Shown piece after piece: positions 1-10,476 of a DNA stretch of 64,000 bases. The notes beneath the pieces are model-generated. The model had not been told where the DNA came from. It was given only the letters and a program-made list of their open reading frames with translations, and searched no databases. Made by a program: the position numbers and the translations under genes. Every line of letters starts with the position of its first letter. Position 1 is the stretch's first letter. The stretch comes from Lasiodiplodia sp. COLG20 (lineage: Eukaryota; Ascomycota; Dothideomycetes; Botryosphaeriales; Botryosphaeriaceae), in the NCBI GenBank assembly GCA_009801085.1, contig VNWV01000007.1, positions 372,001 to 436,000 on the forward strand. The letters run 5' to 3'.

Positions 1-213
1 GGCGCGCAGGGGTCGTCGCTGCTGCTGCGGGAGGAGGTGGTGCCGCGGGGCGCGGAGTGGCTGAGTGATCGGGCGTTGGCGAAGAGGGGGGTGTTTGAGG
101 GGAGGGTGTTTAGTATGGGGTGGAGGGATAATGGTGGTGGTGAGAAGGAGGGGATGGGTGGAGGGAGGCGGAGGTGGTTCGGGGTTGATGCTGGGAAGTC
201 GGAGTGGATGTGA
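1..213 (+). CDS. 3' end of an unidentified gene (partial)
   Basis: An open frame enters from the left edge in frame 1 and ends at TGA 211-213, giving a 70-residue C-terminal piece. It is rich in Gly, Arg and Trp and ends in the segment WFGVDAGKSEWM. Codons are G/C-rich at the third position, as in the other genes here, and the DNA becomes visibly more AT-rich straight after the stop, which supports this being a true gene end. I do not recognise the family. The 5' part lies outside the window, so the start and domains cannot be judged. Confidence 0.45.
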   Translation, partial: GAQGSSLLLREEVVPRGAEWLSDRALAKRGVFEGRVFSMGWRDNGGGEKEGMGGGRRRWFGVDAGKSEWM

Positions 214-1073
214 AGAAGTGCTTTGTGGTTTGGGATGGTGTACAGGGAGGGTCGGCGATTGTGAATTATTTTTGTATGTGTGTGTGGAGCACGTGTTAAA
301 GTGAGTGGGATGGGCGTTTGAGCGTTTATTTACTTTGTGGTGTCATGTCTCCGAGAGCTTGTTGAACAGTGCGAATGAATGCATTGAGTGCTGCTGCTCA
401 CCCACGGGGAGCAGCAAAACTCCCTGTTTGAATACGTGAAAGCTGAGCTCGTGGCGTGAAAAGAAGGGCTGATTGCGTGGTTACGGAGGGATATTGCAGC
501 TGAAGGCCAGCGGGATCCTCGAATACGGGGCGTAATTTTGCCTCTTTTTTTTTTTCATAAGAAAGAAAAAAGTAGAAAAACACATGGGTAGTTGAAATCA
601 TTGTCCGGAAGTGTATGTAGACTTCGTAATTCGACGTTCTCGTCCAGCCGATAGCTTCAACTGCCCATGACATGAGCGAAAAACAAATTAACGCAAGCCT
701 TCTAATACAGTCTCTCTTTGTAAGTTTTCAAGAGAAGTAAACATACTGGGTTTATCCTTTGGTGTTGAGAAAAGCTAAGAGACACGGCACATGAGTGCGG
801 CAATGAAGAAAAGCATGTTGAGGTCTGGCAAGAACTCTATTAATCACTCGGGCCACGTCACTGCCTCGAGCTTTGGATCGTCATTCAATTTGAATCTCAG
901 CCGGCCATCACCACGTATTCTCACCACCATCACTCGCGATATTTTTCTCCTGATTAGCAGGATATTATTAGCTCGGTTCTGTGTGGCGAGGTCTGGAGGC
1001 TAGGTCGTGCGCACGCTCTCAGCCTTGCCCCACCTTCGTCGCCAACCACATCTCACCGATTCTTCCGATTACA
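214..1073. other. Intergenic region
   Basis: This is the 3' flank of the left-edge gene and the 5' flank of the broken HET gene. It is AT-richer than its surroundings and has a T-rich tract near 546-556. Short open frames on both strands have no recognisable content. I see no RNA gene or repeat. Confidence 0.5.
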
Positions 1074-2581
1074 ATGCGACCATTGAACACGCCAAATCTT
1101 GAGCTACATTACATCATAGGTGAGATCTTACCTGTGCCGTTCTCTCCCATACTTGGGGCGACGAAGAAGGAATGGAACGCGAGATACATCACTCCGACCA
1201 AAAGATGGATTCCAGAAGGTTGAAAGTTTCCGCCGAATGGCTGCCGCGGCGGGATACGAATATGCATGGGCTGATATCAACAAAACCAACAGCTCCGAGC
1301 TTTCCGAGTCCCTCAACTCCAAGTTCCGCTGGTACGGATCGTCATTAGAGTGCTTTGTTTACCTCAGTGACGTGTCTGATCCCACAATTGCTCCGGATTC
1401 CGAATTCCTCCGAAAGTCCATGATTCACCAGGGGCTGGAACGTGCAAAAGCTCATCGCTCCTAAAAAAGAAACATGTTCTACACAAAAGACTGGGTCCAG
1501 ATGTGCGCGAAGACGGACTACACGAAAATCATTGCCCGGGTCACGGGCATTGATGCGGGGAGCCTCATTCATATTGAAGGAGGCAACTGTCTCATCAGCA
1601 TATCCTGCAGGGTTTCCTGGGTGCCCAAGAGACAAACAACCCGATTAGAAGACATCGCCTACTGTCTACTGGGAATCATTGGTGTCAACATGCCCCTGCT
1701 GTACGGGGAGTGATACAAGGCGTTTCAGATACTGCAAGAGGAAACTATGAAAGTTTCCGATAGCCAATCACTCCTTGCTTGGAGCCCACTACGACTATGT
1801 AGGGACGGACTTGTGTACCATCTCCATGGAATGCTCGCCGAGTATCCCTATCAGTTCTCTCACAGGATTCGGAGTAAGCGGCCGTTCGATGGCTTCCGTT
1901 TTCAGAACACCTTACACGAGGACGAACAAAGGGCTTCAGATAAAACTTCCTCGGTTTCGCATCGAGACATCCGCAACTCTGTTTTATGGCATGTTGGATT
2001 GCACGACGCGAAGCCAGAATGATTACAAAGGCTTAGGAGTCGGTATTCCATTGGTGTGCGTCTCGGCCGATAGGAGGCAGTTCGACAGAGTCAGCGGACT
2101 TCCTTTGGATCTCACAGACGTTCGAGTCGATGGCCTGATCCGACAGATTTACATTCAGCAACACGCGGGTAAGATCCCTTGGATGCCCGTAGGCTCAAGA
2201 TCCAGTACCAGAAGTGAGGAACTGGCCAACTCGAGCCGAAGCGCCCCAGGAGAGTCAGTCGGCGAGGCCGACGATCCACCCTGTGAAGCTGTCCGCACCA
2301 TCGCCGTTAAGATTATGGTTTTGTGGTACCTTTACCTCTTCTACAACACCGTCTCGAATTTGATCGCCGCGCTCGGCCACACCGGACCCCCCTCAACGTA
2401 TCAGCAGACATCAATATCAACCATGTTGATACCCTTGCTCATATACGTATACTGCAAGCCTCATTTCCGAAAACTTCCGAGGGCTTTTCGAGGAGGACGA
2501 GGCTCTCTTGGCCTCCTCCGGCGGTTTGTAGACCGACGATGGATTCGATCCAGTCTTTCCCGGTTTTCGGAGCCTGTTTAA
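1074..2581 (+). pseudogene. HET-domain (heterokaryon incompatibility) pseudogene
   Basis: The pieces of a HET protein occur in the right order but in shifting frames. MRPLNTPNLEL at 1074 is the usual HET N-terminus. LSHTWGDEE near 1143 lies in another frame. GYEYAW..NKTNSSELSES then FRWY and CFVYLSDV near 1250-1370 lie in a third. FTRGWNVQKLIAPKK near 1420-1465 follows a TGA where Trp is expected, then FYTKDWVQ, and then LEDIAYCLLGI.GVNMPLLYGE, which runs into TGA 1711-1713 where the family normally has Gly. Downstream, YKAFQILQEE and a later TNKGLQIKLP segment continue the HET C-terminal region to 2581. HET proteins drive cell death when unlike hyphae fuse. With at least three frame changes and two internal stops this copy cannot be functional. 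Splicing does not explain the breaks, because no matching intron signals flank them. Confidence 0.8.
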
Positions 2582-3044
2582 TATGTGATATCGCCGCTCT
2601 GTACTCTCTTAGTGTTCAAAAAACCAAGCCATAAGGAGACTAGTGCAAAATTGTCCAACTTGGATCTTCAGTCACTTCCAGGTAATCGAAGGCGAATGCG
2701 TCAATGGAAAAGGACCTACCATCAATCACAATCATTTCAACCAGGGTTTAAGCAAGTCGGTGAATCGAAGTGACATACGCAAAACCGCTCTCCAATTTGA
2801 AATCTTAGTCAGTCTAGTCTACTACTCTACTCTACTCTACCTCCAAGTCTGGTATTCTGTCATAACTGTCGTCATTAAAAAAAAAGCATTCTGGAGTCCC
2901 CTATACTCTCAAGCTCATCGCTAAAACGCAAAATGACAAAACAAAGCAAAAACGAAAAAAGAAGAAGATGAAGAAGAAGAAGAGGAAGAAGAAGAAGAGG
3001 AAGAGGAAGAAGGAGAAACACTCAACCACGAAAAAGACTCTCTC
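2582..3044. other. Intergenic region
   Basis: This is the 3' flank shared by the HET pseudogene (plus strand) and the reductase gene (minus strand). Apart from the purine tract listed separately and a short CTACT repeat near 2820-2840, I see nothing in it. Confidence 0.5.
2954..3018. repeat. GAA/GGA polypurine microsatellite
   Basis: About 65 nt of almost pure purine on the plus strand, made of AAG, GAA and AGG triplets, with a single T at 2969. It lies just beyond the stop codon of the reductase gene, so the minus-strand transcript would carry a long CU-rich tract in its 3' UTR. Such tracts are prone to length change and can form triplex DNA. The sequence gives no evidence of a function. 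Confidence 0.85.
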
Positions 3045-5526
3045 TCACCACCCAAACGTCTCCATATGCAACACCACCTTCTCCATGTCGCCCCTGAACA
3101 CATCCTTCTGCATCCCCGCCACCGCGTTCCCCAGCTCCGTCTTCAAGGCCTCGGGCCCGCACCCAACCACGAACGCCCGCGCGCCCTGCGCCTCGCTCAC
3201 GAGCTGCGGCACGAGCGCCGCCATGCGCGGGCGGCCCTCGTACCTGATGTTCAGCTGGCGCGTCGAGGAAACCGTGGAGGCGGAGATGGAAGTGGTGGTA
3301 GCGGTGGTGACGTGGATGGGGGGAGAGCCGGGCTGCTGCTGCTGCGGCTTTATTTCGTCGACGTCGACGTAGACCTCCTCCGACGGCCGCGGCGGCAGCG
3401 GCGACAAGGTCGCAGACGATGAGCACTGTGATGGAAACAGCGACAGGGCGGCGCGGCGCCCGGCGGCGGTGCCGCTGATGGCCAAGGGATGCATCATCAT
3501 CATCTCGTCATGGTGGGCAACGACGGCCGCCGGGGGCGCAGAAGGAAGCGCAGGCAAGTGCTGCTGCATCGGCTGCAGCTCCGCCTTCTTCTTGCCCGTC
3601 ACGTACACGTCCACGATGATCTTGCCCGCACCCGCCGTGCGCACGATGCTCTCGAACTCGCTGCGCACCCACTCGATCCACGCGTCGTCGCGGATAACCC
3701 ACACGAGTCGCACCTCCTGCACTGCTGTGCTGCTGCTGCATCCGTCCGCGGCACCGCCGTCGCGCAGCTGCCTCGACAGATCGAGCGCGTACGGCAGCGC
3801 GGCCGTGATGCCCGTGCCGGCGGCGACGAGGACGACGGTGTCGAAGGTGCGGTGGAGAGGCGGGACGTACGTGCCGTAGGGCCCGTCGATGATGGTGCCG
3901 AGCGTGCGGGTCGGGGTTGCGAAGATCTCGGTCGTGGTGGTGGCTGTGGCTGCCGTGTCGGACCGCTCGACGTCGTCGACGGTCCAGGTGGAGGTGTTCT
4001 TGGGCTTTTCGCTGGTGACGGAGTGGATGCTGGATGCGGCGGTGGTGGTAGTGGTGCCAGATGAGGCGGACGCGAAGGAAGGGGAAGAAGGGAGGCCCGG
4101 CCGGGCGGAGATCTTCTGTTCTTCTTCACAGAGCATCGCCCGCCGTTCGAGAGCGCCGGTGAAGCCGCGGTGTGCACGGATGAGGAAGACCATCTTGTTG
4201 GACTGTTGCTCCTGTGTCGACGGAATGGAGGCAATAGTAAAAGGATGGTTGTCGAAGATGTTGCTGACGCCACGCGGCATGCGAACGTAGCTGTGCTGGC
4301 CAGCCTTCCAACGCACGGCGGTCGGAACCTCCACAGTGAGCTTGGTGATTTTCCCGGGGAGGCGCTCAATGCGCGTGGGGAAGCCGCCGAGCTTGCCGTG
4401 TGTAAGGGTCTTGTTCCGTTGAAAGACACGGAGGAGGTTGGACAAGATGAAGATACCAACGGTGGTGTAGATGTAGATTGGCTGTTGAGCTTGTTAGCGC
4501 AGCTTGGGTAGCGAGAGTGTTTGGTTACTTACGGATGCGTATTCGCCCTTGATGTGCCACCAGAGCAGGCCGAAGAATGAGACGCCGAGGAAGATGTGGG
4601 TGAAAACGAAGAATTCGTAGAAACGGCGGCGCACGGCTGGGATGGAAAGCAACATCAGGCAGATGAAAACGAAATACAGGATGACTCCGGATAGCTACAT
4701 GAGGTCAGTAAGCTAAGCGTTTACTCAAAAGAAAGGACTTGCTTACCTCGCGTCTCTTCCAGATGAACAACTGAGCAAGCATGTCGTACCCGCCATCTTG
4801 GATAGGAGCGACGAGATGTGGCACCTGTAATACCCGTCAATACCCGAACTACTCGAGGTGTTCATCCAGCAAAAGAAAACTTACCGTGTGCATGGTAGCG
4901 AGAGCGAACAGAACGCCACCAACGTATCTATGGAAGATGTTGAGCTCCGCGTAGGATGCACCAGTTACCCAGGTGAACATGTTGACCTTGCCAGCCAGCG
5001 CAATAAGGAGCGGTAGCAGGGCGGAGATGGTCATAGCACACCGGACGGACAATGGGGGAGATCCGAAGCGGAAGCGAGAGCGAAGGTATGCCGGTCCAGG
5101 AAACAACAAGCAAATGAAGAAGATGGTTGACAGGGCCAGCAAAGCAAAAAGTCCGAGAGAGGGCATTCCGAGCTTCGCCCACCATCCGCCGAATCTCCGG
5201 TATGCTATCGAGCGGTACCTGGCGGCAAGCTTGTGCGTCCATCGAGCTCGTGGCGCGCTACCCGGCGTCCGGGCTCTTGTGAACCGGTCGCTGAGGACGT
5301 GGACCATGTGTGCCACCACAAAGATGATGATCCAGGTCATGTAGTAGGTCATGGTCCAGTAAGAATAGTTGACTAACGTCATAAGAGGGATCTCATCCTG
5401 TGATTCGTTCCATCCAGCAGCGAAGGCCTTGCATGACATGTTCATGCAGTTCGGATCAGTGATGGGAAGGTCGGCGTAGGAGACACCGCTCGGCATGGGA
5501 GCATTCGGCCAGCGATTGGGAGCCAT
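3045..5526 (-). CDS. Ferric-reductase-like transmembrane oxidoreductase (FRE/NOX superfamily)
   Basis: Four exons on the minus strand: 5526-4885, 4824-4747, 4694-4533 and 4481-3045, giving 772 aa. All introns are GT-AG and every join keeps frame. The N-terminal half is a multi-span membrane region. Two pairs of heme-ligand histidines sit 14 residues apart, His199/His213 (HRYVGGVL...MH) and His273/His287 (HIFLGVSF...WWH), the bis-heme pattern of this family. The C-terminal half has the FAD motif HPFTIAS near 373, the NADPH-site motifs GPYGTY near 494 and AAGTGITAALP near 514, and GCGPEAL near 734. Electrons pass from NADPH through FAD and two hemes to an external acceptor, usually Fe(III) or Cu(II) before uptake. 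Two low-complexity inserts, rich in Ser, Thr, Ala and Met, interrupt the cytosolic domain. The exact substrate cannot be read from sequence. Confidence 0.9.
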
Positions 5527-6906
5527 GGTTGAGCGAGAGATGGAAAAGAGTGAATGAGGTGAATTACAAAAGGGGCACACTGGATTGTGGAAGCTGGAGA
5601 CGCGCCCGTAGATATAACCCCGCTCCCGTGAGCCCATCCGCGACTACCGAAGTCCATCACGATTCCAGACACCATACGGTCGTGCCACGCGTGCGCCAAA
5701 GTACCATTGCTTGCTTGGTTCTGTTGGGTATCGAACCATTTCAGCTCGTTGTCGAGGTTGGCCCCGGTACGTACCATCTTACCCGCAGTTCTACCTTGAG
5801 CTAAGTAGCCACACGGACCTATTGCCACGTCGTGGCGTCTAACGGTGCCGTTTATTCAACGTGGTGGCGTTGCCAGGGGAGATGGTGACTGTCATACGGC
5901 AGTCAACGGCAGTTGAAAAATAAGCTCGCGGAACGAGGCTGCTCCTAGCTTTTGATCAGCGGAACATGACAATATGCAGCAAAATCAGAGTAAGAAACCC
6001 GGAGCGACACGCACACGTATTGATGATGCAACACTCAGACTTCAACATGAAACTCCTAGAATCATGACTGGATACTGGATCGCGGTTCTCCCATTAACCA
6101 CACAAGAAAACACGCGATAGTATGAATGCAGATGGCGAAATCCGCGGGGTAAATCATTTTGCGGAGAAGTGTCAAACGCCAGGGGCAGCATTTTTGCCTT
6201 TTTGGGCATGCACGGAGCTATATTTGGTTTAGAGGGTGAGCCGGCCTGTCAAAACGGCTGGTTACCATAACCATGGGATGTCGTGAGGCTGAAGATGGAG
6301 GCCCGTTATCGTTCAAGATAGGCAGTCAGGTACTAGGTGCCTTGCATGTGAATGTCAGCACAGATACTTTCCCGTATCTGCACCTGCGAAACTCGTAATT
6401 CGCTTTGAATGCTTGATTCGACAACTTTATATACCAAGAGGCAAGCCACAGGACCAAGATGGCCAAGATAGCCAAGATGACCGAGAGGGAGATTCTCTGG
6501 ATCTGGTTGTGTAGTACCTGGTGTGATGCAAATCGAGCTAAGCTGCAAACGAGTCTACTCGGATGACCGGGCGGCTGCGACACCTTTAAAACGAGAAGTA
6601 ATTGGCTTTCTTCATTTCGTCAGAATCATCAAAGCTTCAGTCAGGGGTGCGCATGGCTTATCTTGCTTGGGTTTCAGGACAGCCGGTCATTGGCGAGGAC
6701 AACCGGCCATTGGCGGTACCAACACCTCCAGAAAAAGCTGAGATAAGGGGCATATTTGGATAGAGTTAGGTGTGAGTTTGCCGCCCGAAGGTTGTCTCGG
6801 CCCAATTCATCATGGTAATTGTTTTAGCTGCGTAAGTTTCTTTATTTGTCGTCGTTTTAACTTTCGACTATTTCGGTCCGCGCCGGGACTGCATCCGTAT
6901 CCAAAA
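5527..6906. other. Intergenic region upstream of the reductase gene and downstream of the prpD gene
   Basis: About 1.4 kb with no convincing gene. A 13-bp palindrome with a single central base (GCCACG-T-CGTGGC) lies at 5824-5836, roughly 300 bp upstream of the reductase start. It is the kind of site a dimeric regulator could bind, but no factor can be named. Short open frames near 6326-6583 look like chance. Confidence 0.5.
5824..5836. promoter_or_regulatory. 13-bp palindrome upstream of the reductase gene
   Basis: The two 6-bp arms are exact reverse complements around one T. It lies about 300 bp 5' of the reductase start codon. A regulatory role is inference only. Confidence 0.25.
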
Positions 6907-8715
6907 TTAGTTCTTTACATAGAGATCGACGTACTTGTCGACGTCAGTCTGCTCCAACTTGCTCTGATCCTGACCAAGCTCAAGTAGCTCATTAACCTTC
7001 TGCTCCGAGTAGTGCGGAGCCAAGTGAGCCTTGTACTTGGCCAAAATGTGAGGCTTAGCCTCCTCTCTTCTCAACTTGTGGCCCAGCGGAGCCTCCACAA
7101 CCTCCTCCTCGAGGGTAGTGCCATCCTTGAGGCGGACGGTCAGGGCGTTGGAGATGGTGCGCTTCGCCGGGTCATGGTAGTCCTTGGTGAACTGCGGGTC
7201 CTCGACGCAAGAGATGCGCTTGCGAAGAGACTCAACCAGCTGCGATGTAGCAGCCTCGCTGCCATCGGTGTAATCGCTCGCCTCAAGACGGTTGAAGACA
7301 AACATGGTTGCAACCATGTACTAGAAAACGTGTGAGCGAGGTTGTGAGCGGCTACGGATAGCGACGTACCTGGACGCAGTGGTCACGGTCGGCAAAGTTG
7401 TCCATTGGCTTCAGCTGCTTGTCGATGATGCGAATGCAGGCTTCATGGGTCCGGTTGGTCACGGACTCGATGTCCTCGGCAGTCTTTCCCATGGCGGCGA
7501 GCTTCTTATTCAAACGCTGAGCGGCCTCAACAGCAGTCTGAGAGTGGAATTCGGCTGTTCGGGTCAGCAAAGGTGCGCGATACTTTCTGCAGGAGCGGCT
7601 TACCAGGGTAGGAAACCTTGAACAGGACGTTCTCCATAATGTAGCTGCCGTAGGGCCGCTGAAATTGGAATTTACCACCCTTGAACATGACATCGTAGAA
7701 GCCCCAGGTGGGAGCGGAGAGAACGGTGGGCATGCCACCCTCGCCCTTCAGAACCTTCAAGACGAGATTAACGGCCCTCTCGCAGGCATCACCAGCAGCC
7801 CACGACTTGCGAGACATGGTGTTGGGCGAGTGGCGGTAGGTACGCATGGACTGGCCGTCAACCCAGGCCTGAGTGATGGCGTCACGGGTCTGCGCCTCGT
7901 TGAGGCCGAGCATTTTGGAGACGACGGCAGTTGACGCAAGCTTGACCAGCACAACGTGGTCCAGACCAACCTTGTTGAACGAGTTCTCCAGAGCCATGAC
8001 GCCTTGGATCTCATGGGCTTTAATCATGGCCTCTAGTACGTCCTTGATCTTTAAGACCTTGCCATTGCCCAATTTGCCACCAGCGCGGTTCGTGCGCGAG
8101 ATCCAGTCAGCCACAGCGAGGATCGCGCCCAGGTTATCCGAAGGGTGGCCCCATTCGGCTGCGAGCCAGCAGTCATTGAAGTCAAGCCAGCGGATCATTG
8201 CACCAATGTTGAAGGCGCCGCGCACAGGGTCGAGCTGGTACGGGGTACCGGGCACGCGAGTGCCATTGGGGACAGTGGTGCCCTCGACGACCGGACCGAG
8301 GAGCTTGGTGCACTCAGGAAACTCGAGCGCTTTCAGACCGCAGCCCAAGGTGTCAAGAAAGACCAAGCGGGCCGTATCGAACTGCCGATGAGTTGGGTCA
8401 GACAGAGTATGCGTAGGGCGGGGGCTTGGGTATGCTTACGGCGAGGGCGGAGTCAATTTTAGCATTGTGGACATAGCTCGCAATGTCGACGATCTCAGGG
8501 TCGAACTCCTTCTTGCCGGCGGGCACGGCAGTGGCGCTGCCGCTCTTGGTGGGCATGGTGGTGGCAAAGGAGGCTCTCGAGATGGACGAGACGACGGGCA
8601 GACGAGCGGCTTGAAGAGCGACGGGACGGAGAGCTCTAGCAGAGCTTGCGAGAGCTGGGCGGGGGCGGAGAGAGCGAGCTGCTTGACGGCAGAAGGTGCT
8701 GGTGAGGGCGGACAT
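6907..8715 (-). CDS. 2-methylcitrate dehydratase, mitochondrial (MmgE/PrpD family)
   Basis: Four exons (8715-8440, 8381-7604, 7554-7370 and 7320-6907) give 550 aa. All splice sites are GT-AG and the frame is continuous. The first 50 or so residues are rich in Arg, Ser and Ala and lack acidic residues, which fits a mitochondrial import signal. The rest matches the PrpD family along its length. Recognisable parts include [20 protein letters not shown], the segment [40 protein letters not shown] and [12 protein letters not shown]. The enzyme dehydrates 2-methylcitrate to 2-methyl-cis-aconitate in the methylcitrate cycle, which clears propionyl-CoA made from odd-chain fatty acids, Val, Ile and Met. 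The citrate synthase and lyase partners are not nearby. The length fits the eukaryotic family. Confidence 0.93.
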
Positions 8716-10476
8716 GACGAATCAGCACAGCTTCCAATTGACCTGAGAACAATTGGAGAGCGCGACGAACCGGGAGGATGAAAGTTTCGTCGGAGGTGAG
8801 AAATGAAGTCAACAAGCTGGCGGCCAGCGTCGGCCTCGCTGACCCGCAATGGCGGGGTTCCTCGGCTCAGTTACTCCAGTGCCTGGCCCGAGCTCCAGCG
8901 GAACAGGGGAAACATTGCGATACACAGTGCTTGTCTTGCAGGGTGTCAGATTTATCTGCCTGACCCCCGCATCCGGTTGCATTAAGATAATCGTGTACCT
9001 CTTTTTTTTCCTCGGAAGTTCGGGTATGGTGCACCGAGTGGTGCTGCGGCTGCGTGCAGCAACGACTCTTGCGGCCCCGGGATGCCTAAGGATATAGCCT
9101 CGGTCGGACCGTGCCTTCCGTCAGAAACATGGGGAAGGGGGTGGAGATGGTGCGGGCACAACTCGGGCGAGATTAGATCGTCTCGTCTCCACGTCTGCCC
9201 TTGTCCTGTTATCGCCATTTTGCAGCCCAGCACTGTGGCTGCCGCATCAGGGGCCATCCGCAGCGCTCCCACAAGCCCAAGGAGCCGCATCCTCCCCCTT
9301 GAACCGATCGCACCGCGTCCACGCGACTGGCGCCACTCACCGCAGCGCTCTGGCGCCATGTCGCGGACCCTCTGCCGGTCATGAGATGGCCCACGGATAT
9401 ATACCAGCACCAGAATACGGAGGCGCTCCTTCACCGTGCCGCTTCTGGATGGCTTCTGCCCCGCCCACAAGCTGTCGCCGCCGGCATCGGGCAGCCATTG
9501 ACCCCATCCCACGCGTCCCCCAGTGACTTGTACATACATACGTGCTGATTTTCAACGCCCGCCAGGAATGATAAGGAGGCGGCTGCACGTGGGTTGCACA
9601 ACCTTCCGTCGCACCTGAAACGGGCGGACCCAGCAGCCAACAGGATGACTGACCGGTTGACGGCTACTGCGAGGCGTGGCGGCATACTCCCCCGCTTGAC
9701 GACGGCACGGCGCCGCTCTAAAGCCGGCGCGTGCCAGACGACAGAACACCATGAATCGCTGAGCAATGCCACAGCAATATCTTCAAAAGCTTTGTTCACC
9801 GCCACGATATCCCACCACGATGGTTGCCGCGCGTGTGACTGGCACCCGGCCCGTTCTCGACCGGCCGAGCCAGGAAGCACCAAGTCAGCATCAGCGCTCT
9901 GCGCGTGGGATCCCCACTGAGCGCGGTCCCTGATAGCGCACGGCGAAATTTTTTCTTTTTTTTTCTACGAGGCGAGCGGCTGCACACGAGTCCGCGGTCC
10001 GAAGCTCTGACACGGAGAAGTTCGGATGACGAAAATGTCGGGCGGAGCAGCACGGGAATAACCAGCAGCAGCGGTGACACGAGCAGAGCAGGAACGGGCG
10101 CAAGCGCTGGATGGCCAGCGAGTAGATAGCGGCGGGTTTCGGGAGCTGCAGCGTGGATGCGTGAGGCTTCGTCGGCACTGATATCATGGTGGAGCAGGCG
10201 TGGTGGTCGCGGGAGCACCAATCAGCGTCGGTGCAGTCTAGGCCCAGATAACATGAACGGCGATCGCGGGGCCTATTTTGTTTCGGGACTAGCGGATGCG
10301 GGCTCCGCGCTGGACTTCAACAAGGCGGTTTATGCAACGAGCGACACCACTACTCCATCGCCCATGCCTTGCGCGACTCCGCCCTCGACTGCAGTCTCCA
10401 GGCACGCCCAGAGCCTCCTGCTGCATCCCCGATCCATCTTCAGATAACAGCCCACCGACGGCGGAGCCGCAGGCTA
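8716..10476. other. Intergenic region, divergent promoters
   Basis: About 1.76 kb between the start of the prpD gene (minus strand) and the Zn2Cys6 regulator (plus strand), so it holds both promoters. It is GC-rich, with many short chance open frames and T-rich runs near 9001-9008 and 9951-9963. I see no RNA gene, no repeat and no further exon with family content. Confidence 0.5.

Noticed and set aside
2921..3103. Minus-strand frame with a poly-Ser run
   Set aside because: It is just the purine microsatellite translated on the other strand.
9001..10440. Several 60-190-codon frames on both strands in the prpD to zinc-cluster gap
   Set aside because: No domain, no splice logic, mutual overlap on both strands; typical chance frames in GC-rich DNA.
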